Below are positions 31,846 through 39,805 of a stretch of 64,000 nt of DNA, piece after piece. Origin of the DNA: Amycolatopsis roodepoortensis (lineage in GTDB: Bacteria > Actinomycetota > Actinomycetes > Mycobacteriales > Pseudonocardiaceae); assembly GCF_014873915.1 (NCBI RefSeq), contig NZ_JADBEJ010000001.1, forward strand, positions 620,001 through 684,000. Reading direction: 5' to 3'. The notes beneath the pieces are model-generated. The model made no database searches. It saw only the letters and a program-made list of their open reading frames with translations, and had not been told where the DNA came from. The position numbers and the translations under genes were made by a program. How positions within the stretch are numbered: the first letter of the stretch is position 1; each line of letters starts with the position of its first letter.

Positions 31846-32825
31846 TGACGAGCGCCGTCGCGACGGCCGGCCCGCGCAGCAGCCCTTGGCTGTCGTTCGG
31901 GATCCGCCGGCTCGGCCGGTTCGCGGTCTCGTTGTGGGTCCTGGTCACCACGGCGTTCCTGATGATCCAGCTGATCCCCGGCGACCCCGTCCGCGCGGCG
32001 CTCGGGCTGACCGCGCCCGCCGAGCTGGTGAACGCCCGGCGGGCCGCGCTCGGCCTCGACGACCCGCTCTGGAAGCAGTACGCCGACTACCTCGCCGGTC
32101 TCTTCTCGGGCGACTGGGGAACGTCGATGACCACCGGGGTACCGGTCGCGGACGTCATCGGCGACCGGCTCCCCGCGACCCTGCAACTGGCGCTGCCCGC
32201 CTTCACGGTGGTCATCGCGGTCGCGATCCCGCTTGGCCTGCTGTTCGCAGTCCTGACCAGGGGCGGCCGCCGTCGTGGCGGGGAACTGGCGTTCACCTCG
32301 ACGACGGTCCTCCTGGCCGCGATCCCGGAGTTCCTGGTCGCGGTGGCGCTGGTGGCGTTCTTCGCGGTCCGCCTCGGCTGGTTCCCGGTGGCGGGCAGCG
32401 AAGCACCGGGCGCGCTCGTGCTCCCGGTGATCGCGCTGGCGCTCGGCCCGGCGTCGGTCCTCTCCCGTATCGTCCGCGTGGAGACGCTTTCCGTGCTGGG
32501 CAACGATTTCATCCGCACCGCGCGGGCGAAGCGGCTGCCCGCGCGGCTGGTCTACCTGCGGCACGCGATGCCGAACGCGCTGACCGCGACCCTGACCATG
32601 GGCGGGCTGATGCTGACCGGGATGGTCGCCGGGACGGTGCTGGTGGAGAACGTGTTCGCCTGGCCGGGCCTCGGTTCCACCATCACGCAGTCGATCCTGC
32701 AGAAGGATTATCCGCAGGTCCAGGGAATCGTGCTCGTCTACGGCATCGGTGTCCTGCTGGTGAACCTGGCGGTGGACGTGCTGCTGGCCGTCCTCGATCC
32801 GCGTTCGACGATCCGGGAGGACTGA
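31845..32825 (+). CDS. Peptide-type ABC importer permease (DppB type)
   Basis: 326-residue permease with six helices. Motifs: VTTAFLMIQLIPGDPVRAAL and LGLDDPLWKQYADYLAGLF near the N-terminus, RTARAKRLPARLVYLRHAMP as the EAA loop and ENVFAWPGLGSTITQSILQK near the end, all typical of DppB. The ATG overlaps the stop of the binding-protein gene by one base (TGATG). It partners with the permease half of the next protein. Confidence 0.9.
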   Translation: MTSAVATAGPRSSPWLSFGIRRLGRFAVSLWVLVTTAFLMIQLIPGDPVRAALGLTAPAELVNARRAALGLDDPLWKQYADYLAGLFSGDWGTSMTTGVPVADVIGDRLPATLQLALPAFTVVIAVAIPLGLLFAVLTRGGRRRGGELAFTSTTVLLAAIPEFLVAVALVAFFAVRLGWFPVAGSEAPGALVLPVIALALGPASVLSRIVRVETLSVLGNDFIRTARAKRLPARLVYLRHAMPNALTATLTMGGLMLTGMVAGTVLVENVFAWPGLGSTITQSILQKDYPQVQGIVLVYGIGVLLVNLAVDVLLAVLDPRSTIRED

Positions 32826-32826
32826 G

Positions 32827-34728
32827 ATGGCGAATCCGCGCCGAGCGAAATGGCTCGCGGCCCTGCGCACCCCGCTAGGCGCGTGCTCGGCCGGGCTGCT
32901 GGCGCTGGTGATCGTGCTCGCGGTGCTGGCCCCGATCCTGTGGCAGGACAAGGCTTTCGAGATCGACACGAACGCGATCGGGCAAGGACCGTCGGCGGCG
33001 CACTGGCTGGGCACTGACGACCTCGGCCGCGACATCCTCTATCGCGTGCTGGTGGCGACCAGGCTGTCGATCGTGCTGGCGCTGCTCGCCACCGCGCTCG
33101 GCGTGATGACCGGGCTCGTGCTCGGGGCGCTGCCCTCGGTGCTGCCGCGTCCGCTCGCCCGGCTGGTGATCGCGGCGGTCAACATCGCGGTCGCCTTTCC
33201 CGGTCTGCTGCTGGTGTTGTTCTTCTCGGTCATCTTCGGCGTCGGGACGCACGGCGCCGTGCTGGCGGTCGGTTTCGCGCTGGCCCCGGCGTTCGCGCGG
33301 CTGGCACAGACGATGGCGGCTTCGGTGGCGGGACGGGATTTCGTCGCGGCGGCCAGGATCTCCGGCGTCGGCCGGATCCGGTTGCTGTTCCGGCACATCC
33401 TGCCCAATATCGGCGAACCGCTGGTGGTCAACGCGACCATCGGCGCCGGCGGGGCATTGCTCGCCTTCGCCGGGTTGTCCTTCCTCGGCATCGGTGTCCA
33501 GGCCCCGGAATACGACTGGGGGCGGATCCTCGGCGAAGGACCCAACGGCATCTACGTCAATCCGGCGGCGGCGCTGGCGCCCGGGGTCGCGGTCGTCCTC
33601 GCCGGGCTCGCCTTCAACCTGGTGGGGGAGACCGTCGCCGGGGTGATCGGCGTGCGCACGGGGCTGCGGAGGTTCGCGCCGCGGCCGGTCGCCCCGGCCA
33701 GGGAAGACGCCGCCGAGTCCCGCGACGACGCCGTGCTGGTCGTGGAGAACCTCCAGGTCGCGTTCCCGAACCCGGCGGGCTGGACCGTTCCGGTGCGCGG
33801 GGTGGGTTTCACCGTCCACGCCGGTGAGGCCGTCGGTGTCGTCGGCGAGTCGGGCTCGGGGAAGAGCCTGACCGGGCTGGCGGTGTCCCGGCTGGTCGAA
33901 GCACCCGCCGTGGTCACCGCGGACAAGCTCGAATTCGCCGGGAAACCGTTGCTGACGACACCGGAACGGGAGTTACGTGGCCTGCTCGGCACCTCTCTGG
34001 CGATGGTCTTCCAGGATCCGATGACGTCGTTCAACCCGACCAGGCGGATCGGCCGCCAGCTGGCCGAAGTCGCCGAACAGCATCAGGGACTCCCGCGTGC
34101 CAAGGCCTTCGAGCGCGCGGTGGACCGGCTTCGCGCGGTGCGGATCCCCGCCGCCGAACGGCGGGCACGGCAGTATCCGCACGAGTTCTCCGGCGGCATG
34201 CGGCAGCGCGCGATGATCGGCATGGGCCTGATGGGCGACCCGAAGCTCATCATCGCCGACGAACCGACCACGGCGCTGGACGTCACCGTGCAGCGGCAGT
34301 TGTTGCGCCTGCTGGCGCGGACCAGGGCCGAGCGGGACACGGCGATCATCCTGATCAGCCACGACATCGCGGTCGTTTCACAGACGTGCGAACGGATGCT
34401 GGTCATGTACGCGGGCCGGGTGGTGGAGGATCTGCCGACCGCCGGGACGCCGCGGCATCCGTACACGCGGGCGTTGCTGGCCGCGACGCTCGACCTTGAT
34501 ACCGATCGTGACGCGCCGCTCGCGGTGATCCCCGGCCGCCCGCCGGAACCGGACCGGGTGCCCGCCGGCTGCGCTTTCGCCGACCGGTGCCCGGCGGTGA
34601 CCGATCGATGCCGCCTCGAAGACCCGGCGCTGGAGCGCGTGGAACCCGGGCATCGCGTGGCCTGCTGGTATCCGGCGCCGCTTTCCCCGCCTGTCAAGGA
34701 AATCGTGACCGCCGGAGGTGCGGAGTGA
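32827..34728 (+). CDS. Fused ABC importer permease (DppC) and ATPase (DppD)
   Basis: 633-residue fusion. Residues 1-280 are a DppC-type permease (HWLGTDDLGRDILYRVL, AARISGVGRIRLLFRHILP, FLGIGVQAPEYDWGRIL). After a linker near residue 300 (PVAPAREDAAESRDDA), residues 305-633 are a DppD ATPase: Walker A GESGSGKSL, signature FSGGMRQR, Walker B LIIADEPTTALD, H-loop LISHDIAVV and the C-terminal oligopeptide-transporter segment CAFADRCPAVTDRC. No stop or frameshift separates the halves. The ATG is one nt after the previous stop. Fusions of this kind occur in actinobacteria. Confidence 0.9.
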   Translation: MANPRRAKWLAALRTPLGACSAGLLALVIVLAVLAPILWQDKAFEIDTNAIGQGPSAAHWLGTDDLGRDILYRVLVATRLSIVLALLATALGVMTGLVLGALPSVLPRPLARLVIAAVNIAVAFPGLLLVLFFSVIFGVGTHGAVLAVGFALAPAFARLAQTMAASVAGRDFVAAARISGVGRIRLLFRHILPNIGEPLVVNATIGAGGALLAFAGLSFLGIGVQAPEYDWGRILGEGPNGIYVNPAAALAPGVAVVLAGLAFNLVGETVAGVIGVRTGLRRFAPRPVAPAREDAAESRDDAVLVVENLQVAFPNPAGWTVPVRGVGFTVHAGEAVGVVGESGSGKSLTGLAVSRLVEAPAVVTADKLEFAGKPLLTTPERELRGLLGTSLAMVFQDPMTSFNPTRRIGRQLAEVAEQHQGLPRAKAFERAVDRLRAVRIPAAERRARQYPHEFSGGMRQRAMIGMGLMGDPKLIIADEPTTALDVTVQRQLLRLLARTRAERDTAIILISHDIAVVSQTCERMLVMYAGRVVEDLPTAGTPRHPYTRALLAATLDLDTDRDAPLAVIPGRPPEPDRVPAGCAFADRCPAVTDRCRLEDPALERVEPGHRVACWYPAPLSPPVKEIVTAGGAE

Positions 34729-35708
34729 GCGATCTCGTCTTCGACGCGGTGAGCGTGCGCTACGGCGGCCGCCGCGGGCTCACGGCCGTCGACGGAGTAA
34801 AGCTGACCGTCCCTTCCGGACAGGTCGTCGGGCTGGTCGGTGAATCGGGATCGGGGAAGTCGACGCTGGCCCGCGCCGCCGTCGGGCTGTCACCGGTCAG
34901 CGCCGGACGGGTTCTGCTGGGCGGCGTGGACGTCCGCGAGCTGCCCCGCCGTCCGCCGCTGCAGATGGTGTTCCAGGACCCGTATTCCTCTTTGGACCCC
35001 CGGATGAGCATCGGGGAATCGATCACCGAGGCGATCCCACGTGGCGTCCTCCCCGGACGCGCGGCCCGCCGGGACGAGGTCGCCCGGCTGCTAGAACTGG
35101 TCAACCTCGATCCCGAACGCGCAGACCACTTGCCGGGACGGCTTTCCGGCGGCCAGCGGCAACGGGTGGCGCTCGCCCGCGCGCTGGCCGGACGGCCCGA
35201 AGTGCTGATCGCGGACGAGATCACCTCCGCGCTCGACGTCTCGGTGCAGGGCGCGGTGCTCAACCTCGTCCGGTCCGTGCAACGGCGGCTCGGCCTGTCG
35301 ATGCTGTTCATCTCGCACAACCTGGCGGTGATCCGGTACCTCAGCGACATCGTCGCCGTGATGTACCTCGGCCGGATCGTCGAGGTCGGCCCGGCCGAAC
35401 AGGTGCTCACCGACCCGCGGCATCCGTACACGCGTGACCTGCTCGCCGCCGCGCCTTCGGCGACCACGTCACTGCTCGGCACGGGCTCGGACGACGTGAT
35501 CGCCGACGCCGAACCCGCCGACCCGCATCATCCGCCCGGCGGATGCCGCTACCACCCACGCTGCCCGGTCGGCCCGCTCGTGCGCGCCGATCGCGACCTC
35601 TGCCTCCGGGTGGATCCCGCCGAGGGCGCGGCGCAGCGGCGTCACTCGGCGGCCTGTCACTTCAGCGACAACGAGCTCACGACTTCCAGAGGAGCAAGCG
35701 CATCATGA
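34725..35708 (+). CDS. Peptide-type ABC importer ATPase (DppF type)
   Basis: 327-residue ATPase. Walker A GESGSGKST, Q-loop MVFQDPYSSLDPRM, signature LSGGQRQR, Walker B LIADEITSALD, H-loop FISHNLAVI, and the C-terminal Cys cluster typical of oligopeptide ATPases (GGCRYHPRCPVG, then DRDLCLRVD). Glu follows Asp in Walker B as needed for catalysis. The GTG at 34725 overlaps the previous stop; the longer frame from 34587 is rejected. It completes the importer with the DppD half of the fused protein. Confidence 0.9.
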   Translation: MSDLVFDAVSVRYGGRRGLTAVDGVKLTVPSGQVVGLVGESGSGKSTLARAAVGLSPVSAGRVLLGGVDVRELPRRPPLQMVFQDPYSSLDPRMSIGESITEAIPRGVLPGRAARRDEVARLLELVNLDPERADHLPGRLSGGQRQRVALARALAGRPEVLIADEITSALDVSVQGAVLNLVRSVQRRLGLSMLFISHNLAVIRYLSDIVAVMYLGRIVEVGPAEQVLTDPRHPYTRDLLAAAPSATTSLLGTGSDDVIADAEPADPHHPPGGCRYHPRCPVGPLVRADRDLCLRVDPAEGAAQRRHSAACHFSDNELTTSRGASAS

Positions 35709-38700
35709 CCCGACGTCTCGGTCTCGACGACCTATACGACATCGCCGTCCCCAGCCAGCCTTCGCTGTCCCCGGGCGGCGACCGGATCGTCTACGTCCTG
35801 CGCACCGCGGACCGTGACGAGGACCGGAACGTGCACACGCTCTGGGAGGTCGACGCGACCACCGGCGAAGCCCGGCGGCTCACCCGCGGAACCGCCGACC
35901 TGGCCCCGAAATGGGCGCCGGACGGCACGCGGATCGCGTTCCTGCGCGCCCAGGACGGGCCGCCGCAGGTGTGGTTCCTGCCGTCGTCGGGCGGGGAGGC
36001 CGAGCAGGTCACCGAACTCCCGCTCGGGGCGGGCGCGCCGGTCTGGAGTCCGGACGGCGGCAAGATCGCCTTCTCCGCCGCGGTCGATCTGGCCGGTGGG
36101 GAAGCGGCGCCGAACGCCCCGGTGGTGGCCGATCGTCTCGACTTCAAGGCCGACGGCGCCGGGCTGATCAAGACCGTCCGCAAGCATCTGCACGTCCTCG
36201 ACGTCGCCACGCGCGAAGTCCGGCAGGTCACCTTCGGCGATTGGCACGCCGGTGATCCGGCCTGGTCGCCCGACGGCACGCACCTCGCCTTCTCGTCCGG
36301 TCAGGACGGCGACGCCGATCTGACCTTCCGTTCCGGCGCCTACGTCCTCGACGTGACCGCGAAGACCGCCGAGCCACGGCTGGTCGGCTCCGGCGAGGGC
36401 ATGGCGGGCACGGTCGGCTGGACCGCCGACGGCGCCGCGTTGCTGGTGGTCGGCCGGGCCGACACCCGGGTCGGGCATCTCGGGTTGTGGCGTGTTCCGC
36501 TCGACGGCGGGGATCCGGTCGAGCTGACGGCCTCCCTGGATCGCAACGTGATGGCCGGAGGCCCCGGCTATCCGGGAGCCCTACCGCAGACGACGGAGGA
36601 TGGCGCCGTGTTGTTCGGTGTCCGGGACCGTGGCTGCACCCATCTGTACGAAGTGGACGGTGACGGCCCGCGTCCGGTGCTGGCGGGCGCGGATCGCGTG
36701 GTGTCCGGAGTGGACGTCGCGGCCGGGCGGGTCGTGGTCGTCCTGGCCACCGGCGATTCGTTCGGCGAAGTCGCCGTCGTCGACCGGGCAACCGGCGCCG
36801 TCGACGTGCGCACCAAGCACGGCGCCTCCGTGGCCGAGGTCGAGCTTTTCCGCCACGAGGAACGGGAATTCACCATCGGCGACGGCACCGTCGTCCACGG
36901 CTGGCTGCTGCGGGACCCGGCGCGGTCCGGTGCCGCGCCGCTGCTGCTCGACATCCACGGCGGGCCGCACAACGCCTGGAACGGCGCGGCCGACTCGATC
37001 CATCTCTATCACCAGGCGCTCGTCGCGCGGGGCTGGGCGGTGCTGCTGATCAACCCGCGGGGCAGCGACGGCTACGGCGAGGACTTCTACACCGCCGCCG
37101 TCGGCGGATGGGGCGTCGCGGACGCGGCCGACTTCCTCGAACCGCTGGATCACCTTGTCGCCGAAGGGATCGCCGACGCGGACCGGCTCGCGGTGGCGGG
37201 CTACAGCTACGGCGGGTTCATGACCTGCTACCTGACCAGCCGCGACAGCCGGTTCGCCGCCGCCGTCGCCGGTGGCGTGGTCAGCGACCTGACCAGCATG
37301 GGCGGCACGTCCGACGCCGGGCACTACCTGGCCGTCGGCGAACTCGGCGGTCCGGCGTGGGACAAGGCCAACGAGCGGTTCTCGCCGTTCGCCCAGGTGG
37401 AGCGGGTGCGGACGCCGACGCTCGTCATCCAGGGCGCGAACGACGACCGGTGCCCGGTCGGCCAGGCCGAGCAGTGGTTCGGCGCCCTGCGCGCACGGGG
37501 TATCCCGTCCCGGCTGGTGCTGTACCCGGACGCTTCGCACCTGTTCATCCTCGACGGGCCGCCGTCGCACCGGCTCGACTTCAACCGGCGTGTCCTCGGC
37601 TGGGTCGAGCAGTACACGGCGCCGGCCGATGGCCCGTCACGGGTGCCGATCGAGGCCGCGCACTGGCGCCGACGGCTGGCCGAACTGGCCCGCAAGCACC
37701 GCGTTCCCGGCGCGGCGCTCGGCATCACCCGGATCGGTGATGACACCGAGGTGCTGGCGTCCTACGGCGTGCTGAACACGAAGACCGGGGTCGAGGTCAC
37801 CGAAGACTCGGTGTTCCAGATCGGCTCGATCTCCAAGGTGTGGACCGCGACCGTGGTCATGCGGCTGGTCGACGAAGGGCTCCTCGAACTGGACGCGCCG
37901 ATCGCGGACGTCCTGCCGGAACTGCGGCTGGCCGATCCGGGCGTGGCCGGGAAAGTCACCATGCGGCACCTGCTGACGCACACCAGCGGTATCGACGGCG
38001 ACGTCTTCACCGACACCGGCCGCGGCGACGACTGTCTCGAACGCTACGTCGAAGTCCTCGACCAGGCCGCGCAGAACCATCCGCTCGGCGAGACCTTCTC
38101 CTACTGCAACTCGGGTTTCGTGATCATGGGCCGGGTGATCGAGAAGCTCACCGGGCTGACGTGGGACGCGGCGATGCGCGAGAAACTGTTCGCTCCGCTC
38201 GGTCTCACCCACACCGTGACCCTGCCCGAGGAGGCCTTGCTCTTTCGGGCGGCCGTCGGTCACGTGACCGACGGGGACGAGGACCCGGCGCCCGCGCCCG
38301 TCTGGGGACTGCCCCGGAGCATGGGGCCCGCCGGGCTGATCACCGCCACGGCGAAGGACGTGCTCGGCTTCGCGCGGCTGCACCTCGCCGACGGGCTGAC
38401 CCCGGCGGGGGAACGGATCCTGACGACGGACTCGGTCACCGCGATGGCCGCGAAACAGGCCGACATCCCCGACAAGCACTCGCTCGGCGACTCCTGGGGG
38501 CTCGGCTGGATCCGCGACACCTGGGGCGGGCAGCGCGTCATCGGCCACGACGGCAACACGATCGGCCAGTCGGCGTTCCTCCGGCTCCTGCCCGATCAGG
38601 GGCTCGCCATCACGTTGCTCACCAACGGGGGCAACACCCGGGACCTGTACGTCGAGCTGTACCGGGAGATCGTCGCCGAACTCGCCGACGTGGCGATGCC

Positions 38701-39016
38701 CCGGCCGCTCGAACCGCCGTCGACCCCGGTCACCGTCGACGGGTCGAGGCATGTGGGCGTCTACGAACGGGCGGGCGCGCGGATGGACGTGCTGGCCGCC
38801 GGGGAAGGATTGCGGCTGCGGCAGACCGCCACCGGACCGCTCGCCGAACTCCTGCCGGAGAAGACGCAGGAGTTCGAGCTGGTCCCGGTGACCGATTCAC
38901 TGTTCGTCTGTCGTGAGCCGGGGACGCGGACGTGGATGCCGGTCACGTTCTACACGTTGCCGACGGGTGAGCAGTACATGCACTACGGCGTCCGTGCGAC
39001 ACCGAAGACGTCCTAA
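35705..39016 (+). CDS. Fusion of S9 prolyl-oligopeptidase-type peptidase and class C beta-lactamase-fold hydrolase
   Basis: 1103-residue fusion without signal peptide. Residues 1-390 are a beta-propeller (repeated WSPDG and WAPDG blades). Residues 395-640 are an alpha/beta-hydrolase of family S9 with Ser501 in AGYSYGGF, Asp580 in GANDDRCP and His612 in DASHLF. After a short linker (TAPADGPSRVP), residues 650-1000 are a class C beta-lactamase-type domain with S708-I-S-K711 in QIGSISKVW, a Tyr motif FSYCNSGF and VIGHDGNTIGQ, then a beta-rich tail as in the hydrolase encoded at 27947. The ATG overlaps the previous stop (ATGA). Two serine-hydrolase centres in one chain suggest successive cleavage of an imported peptide or amide; that is inference. 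Confidence 0.9.
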   Translation: MTRRLGLDDLYDIAVPSQPSLSPGGDRIVYVLRTADRDEDRNVHTLWEVDATTGEARRLTRGTADLAPKWAPDGTRIAFLRAQDGPPQVWFLPSSGGEAEQVTELPLGAGAPVWSPDGGKIAFSAAVDLAGGEAAPNAPVVADRLDFKADGAGLIKTVRKHLHVLDVATREVRQVTFGDWHAGDPAWSPDGTHLAFSSGQDGDADLTFRSGAYVLDVTAKTAEPRLVGSGEGMAGTVGWTADGAALLVVGRADTRVGHLGLWRVPLDGGDPVELTASLDRNVMAGGPGYPGALPQTTEDGAVLFGVRDRGCTHLYEVDGDGPRPVLAGADRVVSGVDVAAGRVVVVLATGDSFGEVAVVDRATGAVDVRTKHGASVAEVELFRHEEREFTIGDGTVVHGWLLRDPARSGAAPLLLDIHGGPHNAWNGAADSIHLYHQALVARGWAVLLINPRGSDGYGEDFYTAAVGGWGVADAADFLEPLDHLVAEGIADADRLAVAGYSYGGFMTCYLTSRDSRFAAAVAGGVVSDLTSMGGTSDAGHYLAVGELGGPAWDKANERFSPFAQVERVRTPTLVIQGANDDRCPVGQAEQWFGALRARGIPSRLVLYPDASHLFILDGPPSHRLDFNRRVLGWVEQYTAPADGPSRVPIEAAHWRRRLAELARKHRVPGAALGITRIGDDTEVLASYGVLNTKTGVEVTEDSVFQIGSISKVWTATVVMRLVDEGLLELDAPIADVLPELRLADPGVAGKVTMRHLLTHTSGIDGDVFTDTGRGDDCLERYVEVLDQAAQNHPLGETFSYCNSGFVIMGRVIEKLTGLTWDAAMREKLFAPLGLTHTVTLPEEALLFRAAVGHVTDGDEDPAPAPVWGLPRSMGPAGLITATAKDVLGFARLHLADGLTPAGERILTTDSVTAMAAKQADIPDKHSLGDSWGLGWIRDTWGGQRVIGHDGNTIGQSAFLRLLPDQGLAITLLTNGGNTRDLYVELYREIVAELADVAMPRPLEPPSTPVTVDGSRHVGVYERAGARMDVLAAGEGLRLRQTATGPLAELLPEKTQEFELVPVTDSLFVCREPGTRTWMPVTFYTLPTGEQYMHYGVRATPKTS

Positions 39017-39027
39017 CCGGTCGTGAT

Positions 39028-39082
39028 GTCCGTGAAGGCCTCCTTCCCTACCCTGAAGGTAGTGAAGGAGGCCTTCACGGAC
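39028..39082. terminator. Hairpin between convergent genes, likely bidirectional terminator
   Basis: Outer stem GTCCGTGAAGGCCTCCTTC (39028-39046) pairs perfectly with 39064-39082; an inner stem CTACC/GGTAG closes a CTGAA loop, with one C-T mismatch between. It begins 12 nt after the fusion-gene stop and ends 3 nt before the stop of the gene on the other strand. No T-run is present, as usual for actinomycete hairpins. It shares the GTGAAGG-CCTTC theme with 27648-27706. Confidence 0.7.
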
Positions 39083-39085
39083 GGG

Positions 39086-39673
39086 TCAGCTTTCGGCCTT
39101 GACGTACAGGCGCACGGTTCCGCCGCGATGGGTGCGGAAATAGTTCTGGAGCTGCGCGCTGCTCGCGACGCATCCGGCGCTGGTGAATTCGTTCTCACCC
39201 GTTCTGGGCAGGACGACGGAACACTGCGCGAGATAGCTGAACTTGTCCGGCCACAGCACGAAGAACGTCGCGGTTCCGGAACCCGTGTCGCCGTTGTTGC
39301 GGAAGACCGCGCTCATCGAGCAGGCCTTGTCGTCGCACGGACCGTTCCACTGTGAGGAGCGGACCTGGAAATCGGGCCGGGCAGGCGGCGTCGTCCCGGC
39401 GGCCCGGGTGGTGGGTTCCTTCGTGGCCCGCGCCGGCTCGCGGGCCGGCCGTGACTCGGTGGTCCGTGTCGTCCGAGGCACGCTCGCGGCGAGCGGCCGT
39501 GAAGCCGAGGTTTGGCTGGTGGGGGAGGGAGCGAGGCCCTTCAACGGATTGAACCCGGTCAGCGTGTTGATGGCCGCCAGAATGGCGAAGACCCCGCTGA
39601 TCGTGCCGACGATGACGCCCCACTTCTTGTAGTCCGGCTCGTCGTCGGTCTTCTTTGGCTCGTCCCCCGCCAT
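39086..39673 (-). CDS. Membrane-anchored hypothetical protein with extracellular domain
   Basis: 195-residue protein. An acidic cytoplasmic N-terminus (MAGDEPKKTDDEPDYKKW) precedes one helix (GVIVGTISGVFAILAAINTL). Next comes a Ser/Thr/Pro/Arg-rich stalk of about 50 residues, then a C-terminal beta-type domain with three clear cysteines (NGPCDDKACSMS, AQCSVV) plus one in SAGCVASS. The order inside-helix-stalk-domain suggests type II topology with the domain outside. No family recognised; the terminal domain has an Ig-like flavour (AVFRNNGDTGSGTATFFVLW). Monocistronic. Confidence 0.65.
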   Translation of the reverse strand: MAGDEPKKTDDEPDYKKWGVIVGTISGVFAILAAINTLTGFNPLKGLAPSPTSQTSASRPLAASVPRTTRTTESRPAREPARATKEPTTRAAGTTPPARPDFQVRSSQWNGPCDDKACSMSAVFRNNGDTGSGTATFFVLWPDKFSYLAQCSVVLPRTGENEFTSAGCVASSAQLQNYFRTHRGGTVRLYVKAES

Positions 39674-39805
39674 CGTCCCATTCTATGGGCGCACCCCCAT
39701 GGGACGGGAAGAAGAATTCGCCGTCGACGCCAGGACGTCATGATTCACCGTCCTTGTCCCGGGTACCCGAAGATCGAAAACGGAACCGACGAGACAGGAG
39801 ATACC

